DNA of 6,268 nucleotides, from the NCBI GenBank assembly GCA_013331575.1, contig DUGD01000034.1:1145-7412 (forward strand), given 5' to 3'. The position numbers were made by a program, and so were the translations under genes. Of this stretch, positions 1-5,139 are shown piece after piece; the first letter of the stretch is position 1; every line of letters begins with the position of its first letter. This DNA is from Candidatus Woesearchaeota archaeon (lineage in GTDB: Archaea; Nanobdellota; Nanobdellia; Woesearchaeales; UBA525). The notes beneath the pieces are model-generated. The model saw nothing but the letters and a program-made list of their open reading frames with translations, did not search any database and was not told the origin of the DNA.

Positions 1-8
1 TAACATAC

Positions 9-40
9 GAAAAGTCGCCTGCATAAATCGGCGACTTTTC
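9..40. terminator. 11-bp hairpin ending in a T tract, probable terminator
   Basis: Arms 9-19 (GAAAAGTCGCC) and 30-40 (GGCGACTTTTC) are perfect reverse complements around a 10-base loop. One arm ends in TTTT on + and the other does so on -, so the element could end transcripts from both sides, probably those of a gene left of the window. No gene is visible to its left because the window begins there. The pairing is seen directly; the terminator role is inferred. Confidence 0.5.
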
Positions 41-60
41 TGGAAAAACTCCAAGGCGCG

Positions 61-79
61 AAGAAATCAGAGATTTCTT
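61..79. repeat. Perfect 8-bp palindromic hairpin (first of a tandem pair)
   Basis: AAGAAATC (61-68) and GATTTCTT (72-79) pair perfectly around the 3-base loop AGA. GCGC at 56-59 and 80-83 can extend the stem past one bulged base. No protein is encoded here. It could be a REP-like palindrome or part of a structured transcript; other copies would have to be sought in the genome. Confidence 0.5.
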
Positions 80-83
80 GCGC

Positions 84-104
84 AAGGAGAGCTTTGCTCT
101 CCTT
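84..104. repeat. Perfect 9-bp palindromic hairpin (second of a tandem pair)
   Basis: AAGGAGAGC (84-92) and GCTCTCCTT (96-104) pair perfectly around the 3-base loop TTT. It lies 4 bases after the previous hairpin and has the same design: a long stem, a 3-base loop and GCG-type flanks. The shared design suggests one repeat or RNA element rather than two chance palindromes. Its function is unknown. Confidence 0.5.
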
Positions 105-113
105 CGCGTTCAT

Positions 114-133
114 CCTCGAGCTGAAGCACGAGG
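114..133. other. Short 5-bp hairpin following the palindrome pair
   Basis: CCTCG (114-118) can pair with CGAGG (129-133) around a 10-base loop. Alone it could be chance. It is listed because it follows two perfect hairpins without a gap of more than 10 bases. Bases 134-243 hold nothing further that I recognise. Confidence 0.25.
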
Positions 134-243
134 TATTCAAATAGGATAAAACAAGAACCTACGCCGACTGCCGACAAGCGACCGCGCGATTCTTCGGACG
201 ATATGGATCGATGCTCCGCACGCAGATAGCGCACTGCGAGAAA

Positions 244-253
244 CTTTTATATA
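244..253 (+). promoter_or_regulatory. Archaeal TATA box for the oxidoreductase gene
   Basis: CTTTTATATA at 244-253, preceded by the purine-rich GAGAAA, is a good archaeal BRE/TATA match on +. With the usual spacing of about 26 bases, transcription would begin near 275, leaving a leader of about 90 bases before the ATG at 366. This contrasts with the leaderless geometry seen elsewhere in the window. No better TATA-like sequence lies closer to the gene. Confidence 0.6.
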
Positions 254-290
254 CCACTTCATAGTCGTTACAATATTTTCCCGAATCAGT

Positions 291-360
291 ACGACGAAAA
301 CCGCAAGACAACAGCACACAGCAAGCAAAGAGAACAGACCGCACAGAGAACGCACGAGAC
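291..360 (+). other. 5' leader of the oxidoreductase gene, no T for 70 bases
   Basis: There is no T from 291 to 360; the stretch is A, C and G only. It falls inside the predicted leader between the TATA box and the ATG. A U-free RNA cannot form A-U or G-U pairs within itself, so it is likely to stay mostly single-stranded. No Shine-Dalgarno motif is visible before the ATG. The frame of the downstream gene is open back to a TAA at 147-149 but has no ATG, GTG or TTG upstream of 366, so a longer protein is unlikely. Confidence 0.5.
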
Positions 361-365
361 TTCCG

Positions 366-2138
366 ATGAAACCCGAGATCACCACACTCAAGATCGACAT
401 GGCCTCCGAGCAGATCGAAGTCCGAAAGACACCAACGACTGCGCTCTCGCTCGAGCAGAAGATCGGCGGATTCGCCAAAGCGGTGCACGACCAGGAAGCG
501 CATCTCGCGGCGCACCCCGACCTCACTGACGCGTACGATCCGCGCAACATGCTCAACATCGATATCGGGTTCACGACGGGCAGCAGCCTCATGACTGCTC
601 ACAGGACTTGCTTCTCCGGACTCAGCCCGCTCAAAAGCAGCAAGATATCCGCAGGCACACCGACACCCGGAGGCCCAGCACGATTCACCAACGGCCTGAT
701 GTACTCAACCGCGAGCGGAGACCTCGGAGCGGCGATCCGACAGGCCGGCATCGATTCGATCCAGATAGTCGGTAGGCATGCGACACCAGTCTACCTCCAC
801 ATAGAGAACGGCGAGATGACGTTGTTCGACGCAACAGACCTCATCGGCAAGACGACGCACGAGAAGATTATCGCGCTCGCGAGCAAACACGATGGCGCGG
901 CATACGCCGCTATCGGCCCTGCGTCGGAGCACGGCGTGCGGTACGGCGCGATAGCGTTCAGCACATCGGACCAGCTCAAGAGAGGCAGCAAGCACATGCG
1001 CTTTGGCGGCCGCGGCGGATTCGGCGCAGTCATGGCGAGCAAGAACATACTCGGTATCGTCGCCAAAGGCGATCCGAAGAACAAGCTCGACCTCGGCAGC
1101 ATAGCCCCCTGGAACAAGGAGATAGCGACCGGCCCGAAGACGGAGAAGTACAGGAAATACGGCACGTACGGCTACAATATCGAGGCGGCTGACGCCAACA
1201 AGGCCGGCATCTACGATAATTTCTCGCACAACAAGGACGCGCGGGTGATGTCGCTCGCACGCGAACAGATTAAAGAGCAAGGCATCAAGGTCAACAGCAA
1301 AGGCTGCACCGCGTGCGGCATAAAATGCTGGAAAGAGGTAGAGAAGGACGGCAAGGCCCTCGGCAAGATAGACTACGAACCGGGATCGCTGCTCGGACCG
1401 AACCTCGGACTCTACGATATCACGCAGACGATGGAACTCATCGAGATCACCGACATGCTCGGCATGGATGGGATATCCGCAGGCGTCAGCCTCGGGTTCG
1501 AGATGGACCGGCAAGGGCGATTCGGGGACTTCGCTTTCGCGAAAGAACTGCTGCTCAAGATAGCGAACGGAGAGCACGACTTGAAAGACGGCGTCTTCCG
1601 CTACGCGCCGGGCGCCCCGAACGCGATGCACGCCAAAGGGATCGAGTTCCCGGCATATCTCGGCAACTTGAATCCCGGCTACGCGTTCGCTATCGGCGGC
1701 GGCCACATGACGATGGACACCTACAACAGCTGGTGCTACCGCGACGAGAAGGGCAACGCGACGAACTCGGTCGAGGAATGGATCGAGAACATCGTCCGCG
1801 GACCGCAGATGATGTTATACGACATGAACGGCATCTGCAAATTCGCGAAAGTTGATTTCTCGCAGGTCGCAGAGCTCTACAATCGCGTGTACGGGGAGAG
1901 CGTCACGCCTGACGATCTGCGCACCGTGACGAAACTCACCCAATTGCGCGTACGCAGGATAGACGAGAGCAGGGGATTCGGACCGGAAGACGATGTCCTG
2001 CCGGCGGCCTGCCACAAAGACCTCGGATTCATGATCCCGCATTTCAACACGCCCGAGTTCTTCTCGGCGGTGAAAGAGGGCGTATACGCGCGATACGCGC
2101 AGATGACGCGGGAGTACGCCGCGAAAGGATGGCTGTAA
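366..2138 (+). CDS. Tungsten aldehyde:ferredoxin oxidoreductase family protein
   Basis: A 590-residue cytoplasmic enzyme of the AOR family. Members oxidise aldehydes to acids with a tungsten bis-pyranopterin cofactor and pass electrons through a [4Fe-4S] cluster to ferredoxin. All four expected cluster cysteines are present: C314, C317 and C321 (C-x2-C-x3-C) and C491. Pterin-site motifs are also present: GRGGFGAVM (215-223), DMLGMD (363-368) and DMNGIC (486-491). E338 and H447 fall where AOR has its active-site Glu and His. The length is normal (about 600). The N-terminus (LKID near 8-11, DAYDPRN at 55-61, AHRTCFSGLSPL at 78-89) recalls glyceraldehyde-3-phosphate:ferredoxin oxidoreductases, while the middle and C-terminus look like classic AOR, so the substrate is open. 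The ATG at 366 is the first usable start, and M12 would cut off the conserved LKID strand. The gene stands alone and converges on trmB, with 59 bases between the stops. Confidence 0.9.
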   Translation: MKPEITTLKIDMASEQIEVRKTPTTALSLEQKIGGFAKAVHDQEAHLAAHPDLTDAYDPRNMLNIDIGFTTGSSLMTAHRTCFSGLSPLKSSKISAGTPTPGGPARFTNGLMYSTASGDLGAAIRQAGIDSIQIVGRHATPVYLHIENGEMTLFDATDLIGKTTHEKIIALASKHDGAAYAAIGPASEHGVRYGAIAFSTSDQLKRGSKHMRFGGRGGFGAVMASKNILGIVAKGDPKNKLDLGSIAPWNKEIATGPKTEKYRKYGTYGYNIEAADANKAGIYDNFSHNKDARVMSLAREQIKEQGIKVNSKGCTACGIKCWKEVEKDGKALGKIDYEPGSLLGPNLGLYDITQTMELIEITDMLGMDGISAGVSLGFEMDRQGRFGDFAFAKELLLKIANGEHDLKDGVFRYAPGAPNAMHAKGIEFPAYLGNLNPGYAFAIGGGHMTMDTYNSWCYRDEKGNATNSVEEWIENIVRGPQMMLYDMNGICKFAKVDFSQVAELYNRVYGESVTPDDLRTVTKLTQLRVRRIDESRGFGPEDDVLPAACHKDLGFMIPHFNTPEFFSAVKEGVYARYAQMTREYAAKGWL

Positions 2139-2197
2139 CAGATAATATGATTATTACAAGAACCCTTCCGTCGAGAATATGAACCAAGGACCACGAT

Positions 2198-2950
2198 CTA
2201 CTTTTTCAGGCTAACAGCCCATAAAACGTCGAAATACGTTTTAAAACTTTCTGCAACCAACGCGTTGTTGATCACTATTGACATAGGCGTTTTGTGCTTC
2301 ATCACGATAGCGACGGTGCTCCCGTAAATCTCTATCCAAGCATGTGTATTCCCCGTTTTTGGAAGGTATCTAACGTCCGTGTATCGTTGATGTTTTCTTC
2401 GTTCTCCGTATTCTTTTGCATCCCGATTGTATATTATTTTCGCAGTAATTTTTTTCTTAATCCTCCTGTCATTCCAATCATCCCAATACCCTAAAACATG
2501 CTCGTGACCAGAAGCCGGATTCCCGAAATACAGCATTGTTTCTCCGCGACGCATACGGCCCAACGCCATTTCTCGAACATTCTTTATGCCATCCATCCCT
2601 TCGAAAACTTCAGCTTCTTGCGTAACGCCGGTTTGATTCAGGAATTGTTCGAAGAAAGATATTTTCTTCTCAAAGTCATTCTTTTGACGATGCAGCTCTT
2701 CTTCTTTTTCTTGAAGGTATTCCACAATTCGTTTTGGATGCGCTGCTTGAAAATAACTCACATTATTCTTTTTGAAATGGCTCACAACACCTTTTTTGCT
2801 GAGTTTTTCGAGTATTTCGTACAGTTTTGATCTCGAGACACCCGCCTCTTTCGCTATCGGCCCTGTCGTGGAGGAGCCTATCTTAAGCAGAGCAATGTAT
2901 ACTTTCTCTTCTCCATCAGTGAACCCTATCCGTCTCAGATTATTAACCAC
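2198..2950 (-). CDS. TrmB-family transcriptional regulator
   Basis: A 250-residue DNA-binding protein. Residues 1-70 form a winged helix-turn-helix typical of TrmB proteins (GFTDGEEKVYIALLKIG, then GPIAKEAGVSRSKLYEILEKL). A charged coiled-coil linker follows (about 75-105, KEEELHRQKNDFEKK). Residues 113-247 form a C-terminal domain of the phospholipase D-like type found in shorter TrmB homologues. It is shorter than the sugar-binding TrmB of Thermococcales (about 340 residues), so a sugar ligand should not be assumed. The start is GTG at 2950, with no Shine-Dalgarno; an ATG at 2966 is out of frame. A TATA box centred about 26 bases upstream implies a leaderless mRNA. It is divergent from the AlaE-like gene across a shared dyad, suggesting autoregulation and control of that gene. 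It is AT-rich compared with its neighbours. Confidence 0.85.
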   Translation of the reverse strand: MVNNLRRIGFTDGEEKVYIALLKIGSSTTGPIAKEAGVSRSKLYEILEKLSKKGVVSHFKKNNVSYFQAAHPKRIVEYLQEKEEELHRQKNDFEKKISFFEQFLNQTGVTQEAEVFEGMDGIKNVREMALGRMRRGETMLYFGNPASGHEHVLGYWDDWNDRRIKKKITAKIIYNRDAKEYGERRKHQRYTDVRYLPKTGNTHAWIEIYGSTVAIVMKHKTPMSIVINNALVAESFKTYFDVLWAVSLKK

Positions 2951-2971
2951 AAAAATAGTTACGCATCAGCG

Positions 2972-2979
2972 TATATAAA
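2972..2979 (-). promoter_or_regulatory. TATA box of trmB, leaderless geometry
   Basis: On the - strand this reads TTTATATA, preceded by ACATAA, which could serve as a BRE. Its centre is about 26 bases from the first base of the GTG start at 2950, so transcription should begin at or next to the start codon. The absence of a ribosome binding site agrees with this. Confidence 0.65.
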
Positions 2980-2984
2980 TTATG

Positions 2985-3015
2985 TTATTGTAACCCAGTT
3001 GGGGGGCAACAATAA
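2985..3015. promoter_or_regulatory. Imperfect dyad between trmB and the AlaE-like gene, candidate operator
   Basis: TTATTGT (2985-2991) and ACAATAA (3009-3015) are exact reverse complements. Two mismatched positions further in, CCC (2994-2996) faces GGG (3004-3006), so 10 of 12 arm positions match. A smaller dyad, CCCA-GT-TGGG (2994-3003), lies inside it. The element sits between the trmB TATA box and the likely TATA element of the divergent gene, where a repressor could block both. TrmB is the obvious candidate binder, by position only. The motif is not the TATCAC-N5-GTGATA type known for Thermococcus TrmB. Confidence 0.45.
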
Positions 3016-3020
3016 TTATC
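3011..3020 (+). promoter_or_regulatory. Weak TATA-like element for the AlaE-like gene
   Basis: AATAATTATC is the only AT-rich stretch at the right distance, with its centre about 29 bases before the ATG at 3045. There is no Shine-Dalgarno in the C-rich sequence before that ATG, so a leaderless mRNA is likely. The match to the TATA consensus is poor. It overlaps the right arm of the dyad, so a protein bound there would compete with TBP. Confidence 0.35.
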
Positions 3021-3044
3021 TACATCAAACACCGCTCTTCCCCC

Positions 3045-3542
3045 ATGGATAGTGAGACTACAAAGAACTTAGAGGAAAACATAGAGAGATGCCCTAATCG
3101 CAAATATCGGTTTGGGGATATAGTGAAAAGCTATTTGGTGGATACAACTGCGAAAGTGGGGACATATGCGATTCCTATGGGGATTATGGAAGCATCGAAA
3201 GGAATGGATCTTGATGAGATACTACAATCAAGAGCGACCGTCGCCTTAGCAGATTCCATCCTGGCCAGAGCATATGGAACGTCATTAGATTACACGAGAA
3301 AAAAACTCAATCCTGAAAATGTACAAGGAATAAGAGGCTACTTCGTCGACACAACCACTATGATAGCCGTTTATGTTCCGGCATACGCTGGAATATTGAA
3401 GGGGATTGAATATTTCAATGATAAAGACCTTGACATACCATCTGCATGTTTATTCTTGACAGGGATGTTAATCGTAACAGCGAGACCGTTTAGCAAATAT
3501 ATCTTAGATCCATGGAGAACGCTTTGGAAGACGAAGCGATAA
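3045..3542 (+). CDS. Small membrane protein resembling the AlaE L-alanine exporter family
   Basis: A 165-residue protein with hydrophobic segments at about 33-50, 66-78, 102-122 and 131-147, so probably four membrane helices. The pattern resembles AlaE (about 149 residues in E. coli), which exports L-alanine using the proton gradient: VDTTAKVGTYAIPMGIME at 32-49, an SR pair at 62-63, AYG at 76-78 before LD, then VDTTTMIAVYVPAYAGIL at 101-118. The two halves look alike, each starting with VDTT, as expected for an inverted or tandem duplicated transporter. About 25 hydrophilic residues precede the first helix. The assignment comes from remembered family patterns rather than a search, and another small permease family is possible. 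Divergent from trmB, which may regulate it. It shares the low G+C of trmB. No clear + strand terminator follows. Confidence 0.55.
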   Translation: MDSETTKNLEENIERCPNRKYRFGDIVKSYLVDTTAKVGTYAIPMGIMEASKGMDLDEILQSRATVALADSILARAYGTSLDYTRKKLNPENVQGIRGYFVDTTTMIAVYVPAYAGILKGIEYFNDKDLDIPSACLFLTGMLIVTARPFSKYILDPWRTLWKTKR

Positions 3543-3560
3543 ACAGAATGAGATAACAAT

Positions 3561-3567
3561 AAAAAAA
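3561..3567 (-). terminator. Oligo-T terminator of the CBS gene unit
   Basis: Seven A on + are seven T on -, about 14 bases beyond the stop codon of the CBS protein gene. Archaeal transcription commonly ends at such U tracts without a hairpin. On + it gives an A tract and would not stop the AlaE-like gene. Confidence 0.5.
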
Positions 3568-3580
3568 TGATTCCTTGCGT

Positions 3581-4552
3581 CTATCCGATATCGTACACTT
3601 TCAAGTGTTCGCCGTGGAATTCGCCGTGGATCTCCGCCTCGAGCGAGAACTTCCGCAATTCCGCCTTGGGGTCGTTCGCGGCTTTCTCGATGAGATCGAG
3701 GTTCGGATAGAAGAAACGGCAGATGGTCGTCTGCGTGATGATACCCACCATCTTGGTGCCATCGACCACGAGAGCCCGGCGCATGTTCTTCTCGAGCATG
3801 AGCTTGTTCGTCTGGAACACGCTCGTTTCGACGGGGACCGCGCGGACGTATTTGCGCATGTAGTCCTTGATGTCCTTGAGCTCGAGCTGCCCCTGCTGGT
3901 CGTAGAACTGCATGACGATATCGTACTCGGTCATGATCCCGAGCGGTTGCGGATCCTTGAGCTTGTCGACGATGATGATGACGCCGATGTCGTTTTTCAC
4001 CATCATGTCCTTGGCCTGCGCAATCGTGCCGTTCGTGGGAAGCATGAATATCTTCTGGCTCATCACATTGCGCACGGAGAGATCAGGGACCACGGGGTAC
4101 GCCTGGAAGTTCTTCGCGATCGCCTTGGTGAAATCCGTCTGCGTGATGAGGCCCGCGAGCTTCCCGTTCTCCACCACCGCGAGACGGCGTATGGAGTTCT
4201 TCGCCATGAGCGCCATCGCCTCGGGGAGCGTCATCGTCGGAGGGACTGTGAGGATGGGTTTACGCATGACTTCGCTCACCCTCATCGCGAAGACCTTCTT
4301 CGAGAGGGGGACGCGTTTGAGGATGTCACGCTCGGAGATGATGCCGACAGGAACCTCGTTGTCCACAACGGCGATGCAGGAGATATCCTCCGCTATCATC
4401 TTCGTCGCGGCCTTGATGACCTCGTCGTCCGGGCGGACCGTGATAACATAACGGCTCATGACCTCGCCGACGGTGAGATTGCGCAGCGTGCGTACTCCGT
4501 TCAATATCTTCTTGCGTCGGTGCGCGCGTATGAAGTGATCGAATAATCCCAT
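3581..4552 (-). CDS. Four-CBS-domain protein (two Bateman modules)
   Basis: A 323-residue soluble protein made almost wholly of CBS domains, at about 26-80, 91-146, 159-216 and 228-281. CBS pairs bind adenosine nucleotides, S-adenosylmethionine or similar ligands and act as energy or ligand sensors. The ribose-contacting G-x-x-S/T-x-x-D motif is seen in the first three (GIISERD 70-76, GLITQTD 134-140, GIMTEYD 205-211); the fourth has GIITQTT (270-276), with Thr in place of Asp. A basic segment (RAHRRKK) and a short linker precede the first domain, and a charged tail of about 40 residues follows the last. No catalytic domain is attached, so the target is unknown. The ATG at 4552 is preferred over the in-frame TTG at 4567: GTGAT just before it fits the 16S 3' end. 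It lies 32 bases downstream of the small membrane protein gene and is probably cotranscribed. Confidence 0.85.
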   Translation of the reverse strand: MGLFDHFIRAHRRKKILNGVRTLRNLTVGEVMSRYVITVRPDDEVIKAATKMIAEDISCIAVVDNEVPVGIISERDILKRVPLSKKVFAMRVSEVMRKPILTVPPTMTLPEAMALMAKNSIRRLAVVENGKLAGLITQTDFTKAIAKNFQAYPVVPDLSVRNVMSQKIFMLPTNGTIAQAKDMMVKNDIGVIIIVDKLKDPQPLGIMTEYDIVMQFYDQQGQLELKDIKDYMRKYVRAVPVETSVFQTNKLMLEKNMRRALVVDGTKMVGIITQTTICRFFYPNLDLIEKAANDPKAELRKFSLEAEIHGEFHGEHLKVYDIG

Positions 4553-4584
4553 GGTATCACGGCTCAAGCATCATGTCTCGTATA

Positions 4585-4836
4585 TCATTTCTTGTGGTGC
4601 GCCGCGAGGGCGTCGATGTGCTCGTCCTCGGTGGTCGCTGCGGTCATGGTCACCATGCTCGCGATGAATATGATGATGAAAAAGAGCATGAACGCCATGC
4701 CCCACTTGCGGAATGCGACATCGAGCGCCAGTCCCCGGTGACCGAGGTCGCCGTAGATGAACATGAACGACACGAAGAACCCTATGATGCTCGCTATCAT
4801 CCACTCATGCGGAAGCGGGGCTGCGTGGAACTTCAT
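4585..4836 (-). CDS. Small two-helix membrane protein, unknown function
   Basis: An 83-residue protein that I do not recognise. It has two clear membrane helices, about 12-29 (WMIASIIGFFVSFMFIYG) and 45-67 (WGMAFMLFFIIIFIASMVTMT). The loop between them contains HRG and RK, and the tail ends HIDALAAHHKK. The loop has two Arg and one Lys, but the tail is also partly positive, so topology is uncertain. The start is well supported by a GAGGTG Shine-Dalgarno 5 bases before the ATG and a TATA box further up. It is the first gene of a probable two-gene unit with the four-CBS protein, so it may anchor that sensor or form a small regulated membrane complex with it. The pairing is seen; the joint function is inferred. 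Confidence 0.75.
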   Translation of the reverse strand: MKFHAAPLPHEWMIASIIGFFVSFMFIYGDLGHRGLALDVAFRKWGMAFMLFFIIIFIASMVTMTAATTEDEHIDALAAHHKK

Positions 4837-4841
4837 ATCAA

Positions 4842-4847
4842 CACCTC
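4842..4847 (-). promoter_or_regulatory. Shine-Dalgarno of the small membrane protein gene
   Basis: On - this reads GAGGTG, complementary to the CACCUC near the archaeal 16S 3' end, 5 bases before the ATG at 4836. It fixes the start. It is one of only two strong ribosome binding sites seen in the window. Confidence 0.7.
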
Positions 4848-4867
4848 TGATGATTCCATAGAAGACG

Positions 4868-4879
4868 CTATTTATAAGG
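4868..4879 (-). promoter_or_regulatory. TATA box for the two-gene membrane/CBS unit
   Basis: On - this reads CCTTATAAATAG. Its centre is about 38 bases from the ATG, so transcription would begin near 4848 and give a leader of about 12 bases that just includes the GAGGTG. Read on +, the same bases give TATTTATAAG and could start a transcript near 4900, at the edge of the unassigned structured region. Confidence 0.5.
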
Positions 4880-4899
4880 GTTGTGCTCGGGGATAGACG

Positions 4900-5135
4900 G
4901 GAGAAGAGACGTGGGCAAAAGCCTGATTCCGAAACCGGCTGGCCGCTGCTGTAGTCACTCCGTTCCTACTCCTCGCCTTCTGCGAAGTCGAGTCTTGGCG
5001 TCAACCCGAGGGCGGAACGCCTCGCCGCAGGCGGGCCAGGGGACGCCCGAGACCTTTCCGAGAGTACGATCGCCGCAGCGGCAAACATCGAGACGGGCCT
5101 ACAAAGGACAAAGCGGCGCATCCGGCGGCCGGATA
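4900..5135. ncRNA. GC-rich gene-free stretch with many pairings, candidate structured RNA
   Basis: No convincing protein is encoded between the membrane protein promoter and the exosome subunit gene. The stretch holds a perfect long-range 8-bp pairing, GCCGCTGC (4942-4949) with GCAGCGGC (5075-5082). This encloses several local stems: 4972-4975/4989-4992 with 4977-4980/4984-4987 inside it, 4997-5001/5017-5021, and 5032-5036/5045-5049. A 6-bp hairpin at 5120-5134 follows. This resembles a multibranched RNA of 200-250 bases. I compared it from memory with archaeal RNase P RNA and SRP RNA and did not find the conserved cores, so no identity is given. The strand is open; the TATA at 4868-4879 read on + would suit a + transcript. 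GC-rich DNA forms pairings by chance, hence the low confidence. Confidence 0.3.
5120..5134 (-). terminator. Perfect 6-bp hairpin after the exosome subunit gene
   Basis: ATCCGG (5120-5125) and CCGGAT (5129-5134) pair around a 3-base loop, 5 bases beyond the stop codon at 5140. T-rich bits (TTTGTCCTTTG on -) follow about 10 bases later. It may help end the transcript, or it may belong to the structured region beside it. Confidence 0.35.
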
Positions 5136-5139
5136 CCTG

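Noticed and set aside
705..1706. Open frame of 333 codons on - opposite the oxidoreductase
   Set aside because: It is an antisense frame kept open by GC-rich codon use; the product is Arg/Val/Glu-rich with no family resemblance, while the + frame has complete catalytic motifs.
2135..2157. AT-rich dyad GTAA...TTAC / TAATA...TATTA between the convergent genes as a terminator
   Set aside because: The stems are only 4-5 A/T-rich pairs and there is no T run, so it is not better than chance.
3575..4546. Open frame of 323 codons on + opposite the CBS gene
   Set aside because: Its product is a low-complexity run of Asp, His, Arg, Glu and Leu, the expected shadow of the four CBS domains on the other strand.
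4553..4567. TTG start that would add five residues to the CBS protein
   Set aside because: The ATG at 4552 has a GTGAT motif just upstream and needs no rare start codon.
4900..5135. RNase P RNA, SRP RNA or tRNA in the gene-free stretch
   Set aside because: A GGAAAGGTC on - recalls RNase P conserved region I, but the partner region V is not found; the SRP helix 8 motif and a tRNA T-loop are also absent. Only an unnamed structured RNA can be suggested.
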